A stretch of DNA of 64,000 nucleotides from Kappaphycus alvarezii (Eukaryota; Rhodophyta; Florideophyceae; Gigartinales; Solieriaceae): assembly GCA_002205965.3 (NCBI GenBank), contig NADL03000214.1, forward strand, positions 24,414 through 88,413, read 5' to 3'. A program made the position numbers and the translations under genes. The notes under the pieces were generated by a model. It saw only the letters and a program-made list of their open reading frames with translations, was not told where the DNA came from and ran no database searches. Positions 11,654 through 21,759 of this stretch are shown here, piece after piece. Numbering within the stretch: the stretch's first letter is position 1; every line of letters starts with the position of its first letter.

Positions 11654-12300
11654 CTACCGGGACAGGGGGTGTACGTGGGGGCTCAAGATTTTGTACGAGG
11701 GCAGACGGGGCCTCCAACTCGGTATCACAGGAACGCTGGCATGATCTGTTGGGGAGGTTCCCGTTAGGATTAGGTGGAGGAGATGATAATACGGGTCGGT
11801 AATGGGCCGAGGGTCCAAGCTGGTTTCGACACCGGGGGAAGGGTCAGTATTTTGTCGGATGGTGGCGGCTGAGTTCAGTGCGGCTGAGGGTTGATGATCT
11901 GGGCGTGCTTGTTGGATAGTGCAATGACCATTGAAGTTGTAGTAGTCTGCGAGTGAAAAGTGTGGAAAGAAAGTCAGTGCAAGTCTCACTTGCGAGTTTA
12001 GAATTTGGAGATAGCGGAATAAGGATAATTATTTAACTTACGGTAATGCTCGATGTAGGTAGCAACGGCCGGTAGATGAATGTGGGAGGCTTGATTGCGG
12101 CGATCATGCGTGGAAGTTGGTTGGTGATTGGGGGTGGGGGGAAGATTCAGAGTGGAAAACTCGCCAGGAGTAGAGTGGCGATCGGGTGAGGGATGTGCTT
12201 GAGATTGGAGATGCGGATAAATAGTAGGTTGGGAAGGAGGATTCGTGGTCGGTTGGGCCGGGGGATTGTCATAGACTATTCGAGGGCGAGGGTGGTTCAT
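11654..12300 (-). CDS. Pro/Ser-rich spliced gene, unknown function
   Basis: Two-exon model on the minus strand: exon 1 12300-12042 (ATG, MNHPRPRIVYDNPPAQPT...), intron 12041-11947 (95 bp; GTAAGT donor, CTGAC branch-like motif, TCGCAG acceptor), exon 2 11946-11654. Exon 1 ends in phase 1 and exon 2 resumes in frame (HYYNFNGHCTIQQARPDHQPS), giving 183 residues. The protein is low complexity, rich in Pro, Ser, Thr, Gln and His, with no recognised domain and no transmembrane run. It lies wholly inside the 3.4-kb duplication, whose other copy has a destroyed start. It could be a host gene or a gene carried by the repeat. Confidence 0.5.
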
Positions 12301-13189
12301 GGCAACGGGCGTAAGAAGAAGAAGGAAAGAGGCCCGAGAGGAATAGACAAGAAAGTGTTCTGAAAAGGAGTGAAGTGTGCGGCGTGGAATGACTTGAGTG
12401 GTAATGACGGAAAGAGCGTGCAAAGCAGGGGTTTGAGGCAGAGAAGATGAAAACGGATCAGATTCGGTGGCTGCTTTGAAGCGGCAAAGCTGTTTATGAC
12501 GCGGAGGTGCTTTTCAAGTCCTGATTGGTTTTTTGGTTAGGGTAAAAGGTCGAGATGTAGGGAGCTGCTGGTAGGTGTGGAGGAGGTAGTAGCTTGGGTC
12601 CGTGTAAGGAGATAGAGAGGAGTAACGACAGTAGGAGTAGTGTGGACGACGATTGAAAATGATGATAATGATAATATTGATGAAGAGGAAAGGAGGAGCG
12701 GATGGACCGGGGGTGGGTGCGGACGTTGGAAAGAGTGACGGTTGGTCCGGCGAAAAGAGGTAAAAGCTAAGCGGTAGAAAGAGGATAGATGTGAGCAAAG
12801 GGAAATTGTCACGGGCGAAGGCACGATACTGTCGTCAGGGGAAGGTAGCAAAACAACACAACACTTGACTCCCTCGGTGACGTGGTTACACCTTGGCCTG
12901 CTTGATGTGGAGGCTCGCCAAAGCATTGGATAGCGCCTCAGATCACAGTGTGACTGGCGCACACCCAAACTGTAGCACTGCCAATCAGTGGAAAGTACTG
13001 CACAAACGAAGTGTTTTCCCTTAGATATGCATTGTGATCACATGCAGCTCGAAGCGTCCGTGCGACGTCATCATTGATAGCGCCGAACGGACACTTCGAG
13101 CTCATTACTGTACCACGACCATATGTTTCAAATATTAAGCACCCCACATTTCCCCGCTGTAGTACGATAAGCAGTCATTGTCCTAATTT

Positions 13190-14625
13190 GGCTTTAATTT
13201 GGAAAGCTACTGGAAGATTTGCCAACCCGCTGTATGAGAATCGGGGTAGCCCCTCCCGGGCCACAGCAGCCAGTCTCCAAGTTGATCCCCCAGTCTCCCG
13301 GAGCGAGGCTACCTTTCAATCCTTGGCTTCTCTTCATCCCTCGCCCCCATTCCAATCACTCCCATTCCCCCTCACTGTTTGCCTCCGGCGCTAAAGTTCT
13401 CGGTATCGGATGTCCGCCGTGCCATTCACAGCCTGGATTCTTCAACCGCTCCTAGGGCCGATTGTCTATCCCCAGTGTTCCTGCGAATGCTGCTTCGCCC
13501 GGCACGTGGGGTCACGCCCAGGGGGACTGCCTACATGCCCTGAAAAAGTTCCTCGACCTCTGTTTGAACGGCGATCTGCCGGCCGCGTGCCGCCCTTATT
13601 TCTGCGGAGGCCGTCATACTGCGCTGCCGAAGCCAAACGGGGAATCCGTCCGATCGCTGTTTTGCTTCTCTACGGACGCCTAATTTCTATGCTCGCGGCA
13701 CACAAAGCCACCCCCGCCATCCGCTCCTACCTTCTGCCCCATCAGGTCGGGGTAGGCGTCAAGAAACGCACCGATGCAATAATTCATTCTGTGCGTCTTC
13801 TTTCCCAGAGATCCGAGTTCCACGATCACCTCTTGGTCCAGATCGATGCTCGCAACGCTTTCAATTGCATCTCCTGCCAGCGCATTCTGGAAGCCGTACA
13901 GACACATGCCCCGGGCCTCGCACGGTGGGTACACTCTTATTACGATGCTCCTACAGAGCTTGCTTTCGGACCCTACCATGTCCGTAGTTCAGAGGCACCT
14001 AGCAAGGTGATCCCCTCGGACCCTTGCTCTTTGCCTAGCTCTCCATCCTCTCTTGCTATCGTTACAGGAGGAGTTCTCAACTGCCCTGAACGCTTCGTAC
14101 GCAGATGACGGTAACATTGTTCTTCCTCGGTCCCAAGCTGCCGCTGCCATCCGTTTCATCCAGCTTGAAGGAGGTCCACTAGGGTTCCAGCTCAACCTTG
14201 CCAAGACCCAAGTTTACGGCTTCTCCCCTTCCCACTCCCATTTGGCACTTCCTTGTCCCTTTTCAACCCCCCCTGGTTTCATCGTGCTGGGATCCCCGAT
14301 TGGTTCGGACCCTTTAGTTTCCCAATTTTTTCGCAGGCCGCCAAAACGCAGTCGGCCGCATCTTCCAATCCCTTCGTGACTTTTATGATGCTCAATTGGC
14401 TTTCCACTTACACCGCTTCTGCGCGAACGCCTCCAAGGTCATGCATTTGCTACGTACGCTTCCCGCCACTCAATCTGCGGTACTCACCGCTAGCTTCGAT
14501 CAGAAGCAGAGGGAAGCGTTCCACCAATTGCAGCTGCCCTGCCCGGATCAAGCCTGGGTCCGAGCCTCTCTCCCCTTCTCAATCGGCGGTCTAGGTTTCC
14601 TGCAAACTTCAGACATTACTGAGGC
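13190..14625 (+). pseudogene. LINE B reverse transcriptase, 5' part
   Basis: RT of a non-LTR element. Successive motifs across frameshifts: GIRPIAVLLLYGRL (about 13640-13690), LLPHQVGVGVKKRTDAIIHS (about 13730-13790), QIDARNAFNCIS with the first catalytic Asp (about 13840-13875), and YADDGNIVLPRSQAAAA with the catalytic pair (14098-14150), then GGPLGFQLNLAKTQVYGF. The reading ends at GGLGFLQTSDITEAY, where LINE A was inserted. A near-complete inverted relative is at 18267-21720. Its 5' end is truncated near 13190. Confidence 0.85.
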
Positions 14626-16144
14626 CTACAGCCCCTCCAGGGTCAGTACAGAGTCTCTACCCAGACGGGATTAAGCAAGAGTACAGCGAGGGTACTTCCG
14701 TCCTGAACGCCCCTGTCGGTACTAAGGAATACACCACACGGTCCTTTACGAACCATGTCTTATCTCTCAGACCATTCCTCGAGACCATTGCTGACCTTGA
14801 GAATAGGCAAGTGGCATTCCAGCTACTGCGTAACTGTTTTGGCGTTTGCAAAGTAGGCTATTTGTTGCGGGTAGTGCCCCCGTCTTGCACCGGAGAAGGA
14901 GCGGAAGAGTTCGACAGGATGATGGAGGACTGTGTTCGAAAATTGGCAGGGGAGTACTGGATTCGGAAGTATTCCGAGAACTCCAGCTGCCGGTCACACC
15001 AAGGACAAGAAAAAACCATCTCTTGGGATCGGACTCACCTCCGCGAAGAACATCGCGGCTGCGGCGTTCTTGGCTTCAGCTCATCATCTAGCAAGCTTTG
15101 CAAGACCTTGCTCCCAACTCCTATTAAGGAGCTGGGAACATACGAAGCAGCTGCAGACGCCCATCGGAGGTGGTCGACCTCTTGCCTGCCGTCTAGGATT
15201 ATCCCGTTCAGTGTAATTTGCTCGCAAAAAACACCATCGCAAAGACGCTGACGGGCGCAATCCATGAAGCAGTGCAAGAACGAATTCCTCTTGGGGATTC
15301 GAGGAGGCAGGCGTTTCGCGCGTCTATGGCCCTCCCGGGAGCCAAGGAATGGGTGTATTGTCCCCATGCCCCGGACTACAGACAAGCATTGATCCTCGAG
15401 AATTCTCGGTGTGGCTTCAATACTACTGTCAAGTCCCACTTTTTCACCCTGGCACGCCATGCCCGAGAAGGAATTGCCCGGACACACTCGATGTACATGG
15501 CGATCATCTCATGCACTGCTTGCATGGAGCCCACAGGATCAACCGACATGATCGCCAGTAAACCTTCTTGCGAAAGACCTGGCAAGAGCTGCTCGTCATC
15601 CTGTCGTAGAGCCACGCCATGGTCTCCACCGCACGAGACCAGACATCCAGGCAATGGGAAGCAGCGGAGGGACCGACTTTTTTGATGTTACCTTCGTGAA
15701 TCCCCTCGCTCCCTCCAACAGGAGAGTGAGGGCCTTCAACCCGATGTCCTCTCTGAATGCGGCGCGAAATGCAAAGCAGAGAAGATATCAATCCTTTATC
15801 GCGACCTCCACCAGAGGTAGGCTCGTGCCTGTGCCAATCTCCACTCTTGGAGCGTGACACCCGAATGCATTTGCAGTGCTAAATGACGTGGCAAGGAACG
15901 TGGCCGTGAGGGCACTGGAGACGTACGGAAAGGTTCGGGGGGTTTTGATGCAAAGGCACGCCGCAGCAGCCGTCATGTCCAATGCGGCCTGCTTGATGGC
16001 TGGCCTGAAGGTAGCATTTTAGGGAGCGTAGTTCCTTCCCCATTACTGTGTCGGTATACCCTTTTTGAGTTGATTGCGGTTGTCTGGAAAACCATGGGAT
16101 AGACGGATATATCTTCCAAGAGTAAAACACCCAAACCTTTTCCC
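14626..16144 (+). mobile_element. LINE A, 5'-truncated copy inserted in LINE B
   Basis: 1519-bp insertion flanked by a perfect 10-bp target duplication TTACTGAGGC (14616-14625 and 16145-16154). LINE B resumes in homologous register on the far side (TEAA...SVIDSF). The copy begins in the RT C-terminal region, carries the restriction-like endonuclease, and ends with a ~120-bp 3' UTR finishing CACCCAAACCTTTTCCC with no poly(A). It is the reference for the tail insertions elsewhere. Confidence 0.92.
14640..16022 (+). pseudogene. LINE A protein, C-terminal half: RT thumb region and restriction-like endonuclease
   Basis: Patchwork of frames: SFTNHVLSLRPFLETIADLE and AFQLLRNCFGVCKVGYLLR (after the RT palm), NLLAKNTIAKTLTGAIHEAV, then the zinc knuckle CPRRNC...HGDHLMHC (about 15454-15519), RHDRQ, and the catalytic signature RPDIQAMGSSGGTDFFDVTF with Pro-Asp at 15639-15644 and the next Asp at 15684-15686 (PD-x13-D). 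It ends HAAAAVMSNAACLMAGLKVA. PD-x12-14-D plus a preceding knuckle is the known hallmark of the R2/R4/NeSL-type endonuclease. Several frameshifts and a stop near 15857; inactive. Confidence 0.85.
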
Positions 16145-16154
16145 TTACTGAGGC

Positions 16155-17365
16155 TGCTTAGGCAGCATCTGTAATTGATTCTTTTGCACTTATCTCCGAC
16201 CTGCTCACTCTTTCCAAGGACCGCCACTTGGAAGAGATCCCTCGGCCCGCCGTCTCGCTCTTATCCTCCCGCCACCCGCAGATGTCTTCGTCGCTTACAG
16301 CTACGGCTCTTTTCGAGCGTTGTTCATCGCCGGTCCCCATCGAAAGGCTCCAGTCTGCGATCACAACTGAACTCATGCTATCGAAGTCCGATAGGTTGTT
16401 CACGTCCGCGGTAGCCCACGACAGAGCACGGCTCCTCTCCGTGCGCACATCCTCCGCCTCATCTGTTTTCTCTACGCTTCCTCATCCCCACCGCGGTACG
16501 TACATGTCCTCTTCTACGTAGAAAGTCGCTCTGGCTCTACGTCTCGGCATCGCGCGTTCCCTGGATCTACTCGCTGTCCGGTCTGCTCCGGCGCTCGGCC
16601 GACATCGCACCTTTCTCAGATCCAAGTGGTCAACACGCGTTGACCTGCAAATACGAAGAAGGAACGACTCGTCGTCATCACATCCTCCGCAACGTTCTTG
16701 CCCGCTACGCAAGGAAGTTGGGATCTTCGGCCTCGTCGAACATCCACTCCTCTACCAGGTTCCCAACCTATCTGGGCATTCGGAGTCCCCCGCGCTACGA
16801 ATGGACATTTACATACCCGCTGCATACGGGCTTCACAGTACCGATATGTCCAATGCGGCCTGCTTGATGGCTGGCCTGAAGGTAGCATTTTAGGAAGCGT
16901 AGTTCCTTCCCCATTACGCTGTAGGTATACCCTTTTTGAGTCGATTGCGGATGTCTGGAAACCCATGGGATAGGTCGGAAATATCTTCCAACAGTAAAAC
17001 ACCCAAACGTTTTCCCAGTACCGATATCGCTCTCGACGTTACTGTTGCCCACCCTCTGCACGCGCCACATTTCGCCAAGTACAGTTACCGCAGGCGCTGC
17101 CGCAACACTCGCAGAGCGCGAGAAACATCGTCATTACGGCACTTACTGCAACCAAAACGATATCCTCCTCTCCCCCGTCGGATTGATATCTATGGCGCCT
17201 TGGGCGACGACGGCAAGGGTTTTTTTCCGCCGCCTTGCTTCCTTCGCTGCTTCCCGTCGCGGTTCCTCCCCTCAACAGGAGCTCCGCGACTTCGTTACCC
17301 GTTTTGCATTTAGTCTCCGAATAATGCAGGCGCGACAGGTTTCTACCCGCCGCCCGCATCCGTAG
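16155..17365 (+). pseudogene. LINE B C-terminal part with second RLE-type nuclease
   Basis: Continues LINE B after the LINE A insertion: HLEEIPRPAVSLLSS, then EEGTTRRHHILRNVLARYAR (about 16650-16710), GLVEHPLLYQVPNLSGHSES, MDIYIPAAYGLHSTDIALDV (split by the insertion at 16848-17015), AATLAEREKH and ILLSPVGFDIYGALGDDGKG. D-(I/V)-x13-15-DVTV followed by E-x2-K is the PD-(D/E)xK-like layout seen at the C termini of many RLE LINE proteins. Frameshifts are frequent. The stop is at about 17363, with an AATAAAG signal near 17415. Confidence 0.75.
16848..17015 (+). mobile_element. LINE A 3'-tail insertion 4 (168 bp)
   Basis: Consists of the last codons of LINE A (SNAACLMAGLKVAF, stop) plus its 3' UTR. 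Flanked by a perfect 12-bp target duplication CAGTACCGATAT (16836-16847 and 17016-17027). It splits the LINE B nuclease between HSTDI and ALDVTV. Confidence 0.95.
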
Positions 17366-17470
17366 TTAATTTATGAATACCCTCCACACGCTGCTGTGCG
17401 ACAGTTTACAACCAATAAAGATTTACCACCACCATCTACGCCTACAGGTCGCAGCGCATTACTGTCAGTA

Positions 17471-18258
17471 AGGGAAAAGGTTTGGGTGTTTCACTCTTGG
17501 AAGATATATCCGGTCTATCCAATGGTTTTCCAGACAACCGCAATCAACTCAACTGGGTATATCGACACAGTAATGGGGAAGGAACTACGCTCCCTAAAAT
17601 GCTACCTTCAGGACAGCCATCAAGCAGGCCGCATTGGACATGACGGCTGCTGCGGCGTGCCTTTGCATCAAAACCCCCGAACCTTTCCGTACGTCTCCAG
17701 TGCCCTCACGGCCACGTTCCTTGCCACGTCATTTAGCACTGCACATGCATCCGGGTGCACCCTCCAAGAGTGGAGATTGGCACAGGCACAAGCCTACCTC
17801 TGGTGGAGTCGCGATAAAGGATTGATATCTTCTCTGTTTTGCATTTCGCGCCGCATTCAGAAAGGACATCGGGTTGAAGGCCCTCACTCTCCTGTGGGAG
17901 GGAGCGAGGGGATTCACGAAGGTAACATAAAAAAAGGTCGGTCCCTCCGCTGCTTCCCATTGCCTGGATATCTGGTCTCGTGCGGTGGAGACCATGGCGT
18001 GGCTCTACGACAGGATGACGAGCAGCTGTTGCCAGGTCTTTCGCAAGAAGGTTTACCTGGCGATCATGTCGGTTGATCCTGTGGGCTCCATGCAAGCAGT
18101 GCATGAGATGATCGCCATGTACATCGAGTGTGTCCGGGCAATTCCTTCTCGGGCACGGCGTGCCAGGGTGAGAAAGTGGGACTTGACAGTAGTATTGAAG
18201 CCACACCGAGAATTCTCGAGGATCAATGCTTGTCTGTAGTCCGGGGCATGGGGGACAA
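17471..18258 (-). mobile_element. LINE A, inverted 5'-truncated copy
   Basis: Minus-strand copy of LINE A from the residues PHAPDYRQ to the 3' end. Frame 17733-18206 preserves the CPRRNC...HGDHLMHC knuckle and RPDIQAMGSSGGTD. Flanked by TGTCAGTA at 17463-17470 and 18259-18266, an 8-bp target duplication. Inserted in the sequence between the two tail-to-tail LINE B copies. Confidence 0.8.
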
Positions 18259-18266
18259 TGTCAGTA

Positions 18267-21200
18267 GTACCGGCTATAGAACAAGGCAGTGCTTCTAATT
18301 GCAGGCTAATCTTGTGAAATTCTAATGCCTCAAAGGGGGTAAGTGGATGAGATGATAAGCGGAACGGAAAGTCTTTACGCGTTGTAAGACCTGAAAGTGT
18401 GCGGAGAGTATTCTGAGATCCACTACGCAGGCAAGGGGCGGGCGGCAACCTGTCGTACCTGCGTCACTTGAAGGCTAAACGCAAAGCGAATAACGAAGTC
18501 GCGAAGTTCTTGCTAAGGAAAGGAACCACGACGGGAAGCAGCGGAGGAAGCGAGGCGTCAGAAAATCCTCTGGCCCTCGTCATACATGTCGCCATAGATA
18601 TCGAATCCGACGGGGGAAAGGAGGATATTGTGTTGGTGGCAGTAATCGCCGCAATGAAGATGTTTCTCGCGCTCGACGAGTGTCGCGGCAGGGCCTGCGG
18701 TAACTGTACTTGGCGAGATGTGGCGTTGAGCAGAAAGATGGGCAATTGTAATGTCAACAGCAATATAACTGATGTGGAGACCATAGGCACACGGAATGTA
18801 GATGTCCATTCGTAATAGTCGGTACTCCAAATGAATAGAAGAATTGGTATCTTAGACGGGAACCGTATGGTCCAAGAGTGTAGCCAAGCCAATTCCCTCA
18901 CAAAAGCGGGCGCGAACATTGCGTAGGACGTAATGCCGGCGAGTCTTGCCGTTTTCGTATTTTCAGATCAACGCATGTTGGCCGCTTTGATCCAAGACGG
19001 GCACGACGTCGGCAGAGCGCCGGGGGCACACCGTACAATGAGTGGATCCTAGGAACAGCGCGATACCGAGACGGATAGCAAGGGAGACCTTCCTCGCTGG
19101 CCATGTACGTATCGCAGTGGGGATGAGGAGGCAAAGAGGAAACGGAAGAGGAGAGGGATGTGCGCACGGAGAGAGCCGTGGTCATTTTCGGGTGCTGCCG
19201 CAAAGAAGAACAACCTGTGGGCCTTCGAAGGCATGCGCTCAGTTGTGACCTCAGATTGGAGTCTTTCACTGGGGACCAGCGCAGAACAACTCCTGAAAAG
19301 GGCAATAGCCGTAAAAGATGAGAATAAATGCTGATGGCGGGAAGCTGGAGCCGGATAGCGAACCGAGGGACCTCTTCCAAGTACTGTTCGTGAGACGGGT
19401 CAGCAAGTCGGGGATAGGACGGTAAGAATCTATTTCAGATGCTGCGTAAGCCTCCTCGGTAATGTCCGACGTTTGCAGAAGACGCAGACCCCCATTGAAA
19501 CGGGGAGAAAGGCCTCGAGCCAGACCCGATCCGAGGAAGGCAATTGTAATTTGCGGAACGCTTCCCTCTGCTTCTGATCGCAGCTGCCGGTAAGTACCGC
19601 AGATTGAGTGGGGAGAAGCGTACGTATGAAGTGCATATCCTTAGAGGCGTTTGCATAGGATCGGGGAAGGTAGAAAGCCCTCTTTGCATCGTCAGGAGCT
19701 CAGCGAGATTGGAGGACACGATCTACAGCGGTTTGACGCTCTGCGAAGAACTCGGAAAGAAACGTTTCCGAACCAATTGGAGATACCAGCACAGCAAAAC
19801 CGGGGGGGGAAGGAAAGGGACAGGGAAGTGAAAAAGGGATGTGGGCGGGGGAGAAACAGTACACCTTGGTTTTTGAAAGGCTTCAATGAAATCCGAGTGG
19901 ACCCCCGTCGACCTGGATGAGTCGGATGGCGGCAGCTGCTTGAGAACGCGGAAGAAAAATGTTGCCGTCATCCGCATACCATGCATTCAGAGCAGGTGAG
20001 AACTTCTCCTGTAACGAGACCGAGTGACCTAGTGAGTCCTCTTGCTGAGTGCCCTCGGCGGCGGCAGACGTAGTAGGGACCGAAAGCAAGCTCTGTAGGG
20101 ACACCTAAACAGTAGTGAGCCCAACGTGCAAGACCTGGGACAAAGTTTTGTACTGTTTTAAGAATGCGCTGGAGGGAAATATGACTGACAGCGTTGTGAG
20201 CGTCAATCTGACCCAACACGTGGTCGTGGACTTCGGTGCGCTGGGAAAGACGACACACGGAGTGAATGATCGCATCAGTACCGTTATTGGCGCCAATCCC
20301 CAGCTGATGTGGCAAAAGATATGAGGCAAAAGGTATGAGCGAAGGACGGGCGAGGAATTGTGCTCCGAGAGCCTAGAACTTAGGCGCCGGAAGAAAAGCC
20401 CGACAGCGATAGGGCGGATTCCGCCGTTTGGTTTCACCAGCGGAGTGAGACGGCCTCCGCAGAGGTACAGGGGGCATGCGGCCGGCAGTTCGACGGTGAA
20501 GCATAGGTTGAGGAACTTTATCAGAGCATGAAGATTATCTCGGCCGGTCTGACCCCCCCTGACGGGCGGAGTAACATTCGCAGGAACACTGGGGACAGAC
20601 AATCGGCCCCAGCAGCGGTTGAAGGGTCCAAGCCATAATTAGCACGGCGGACGTGCGAGACACAGAACTTGAGAGGTAGTGGCAAGCGGTAGGGGGGCAT
20701 CGGAGTGATACGACCGAGCGGCGCAGGATGGAGTGAAGCCGGGGACTGAATGGTAGCTTCACTGGGAGAGAGTAGGGGATAAACTTGGATATTGGCTGCG
20801 GTGGCCCGGAAAGTTCTACCCCGGGAGAGGAAACGGCGACATCAGCGAAGAGCCGGGTCCGGGTTGGCGAGGGCCGGAGGGGGTGGAATTGGAGAGGAGA
20901 GGGCGGAGGTGAACATGGAGGTAGCCCTGCCGAGGAGGTCATACTAAGGCTAGGGAAGCCATGAGGATGTGGTCAACGTGGCTGGAGCAATTTTCACGGC
21001 GGCGGCGGACAAGAGCGCGGGGGAGATCGTGTCGAAAAACCAGCTTTGGGATCGCAAAAAGTTCCAGGAAGGCCGGAGTCTTGACCTCTGTCGAGGGAGC
21101 GGATATAACTCGGAACAAGCCCGCGAAATATAAGTCGTAACCGCGGCCTGGACTGAATGAGGAATATAGGTGAGAGCAGGGAGAGCGCGAAAGGGAGGGA

Positions 21201-21720
21201 ACGGAAGGTTAGAAGCAACAGACATAGATCCGGTACTTGGGATATGGTTGGCGGGTTGGGGGCAGTTCGGGACCTGGAGGAACCTGAAACGTGATTTACG
21301 GAAGGGGACGCATGCTTCAGGATCCAAGTCGGCATCAGGGGGAGGGATGTGTTCAAGAGGACTATATGGGGTGATATCAGATGGTGTAGCAGGGAGCGGA
21401 GGGGTGGAAAATGGGGCATTGGGGTAATTCAGCCCTCCATTTGAGTCGAAACAGAGTCATTATGAGTTCGGCGGCGTTTGAGTCCAACTGCCGCTGCTGC
21501 TTAGAGATGCAGACGAACTTCCTCAGGACGAGCAGGGAGGTGTACAGTTTGGCGTGGTTTTTGGTATCAATGTTCCGAAGAATGGTTGTGCAGAATCGAG
21601 CGGGATACCATCTGCATTTTTGGTCTCCACATGCCCCAAAAAATAAAGAGATTGACGACGAGAGAGCTAGGAGGGGCATAGTGGAGACGGCAATGTCTAT
21701 TTTAGATCATGTATAACCTC
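18267..21720 (-). pseudogene. LINE B, inverted near-complete decayed copy
   Basis: Reads right to left. About 21680-21420: N-terminal region (LRNIDTKNHAKLYTSLLVLR). 20940-20535: CSPPPSPLQFHPLRPSPTRT and then LQPLLGPIVCPQCSCECYSA. 20470-20105: RT (KPNGGIRPIAV, LLPHQLGIGANNGTDAIIHS, QIDAHNAVSHIS). About 20020-19940: YADDGNIFLPRSQAAAAIRL. 19380-18898: linker. 18830-18464: nuclease region (MDIYIPCAYGLH, VDITIAH, VEREKHLH). It is more diverged from the plus-strand B copy than recent insertions would be, and full of frameshifts. It shows the whole domain order of B, which the split plus-strand copy does not. Confidence 0.75.
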
Positions 21721-21759
21721 CAATGCAGTTTTAGCCGCCGCATAGTTCCCGTCGTGTTA

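Larger units (their letters stand above)
9956..13415. repeat. 3.4-kb direct repeat, copy 2
   Basis: Second copy of 1-3435, 25 bp longer through indels. Both copies end inside LINE B sequence; here LINE B continues. Confidence 0.93.
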
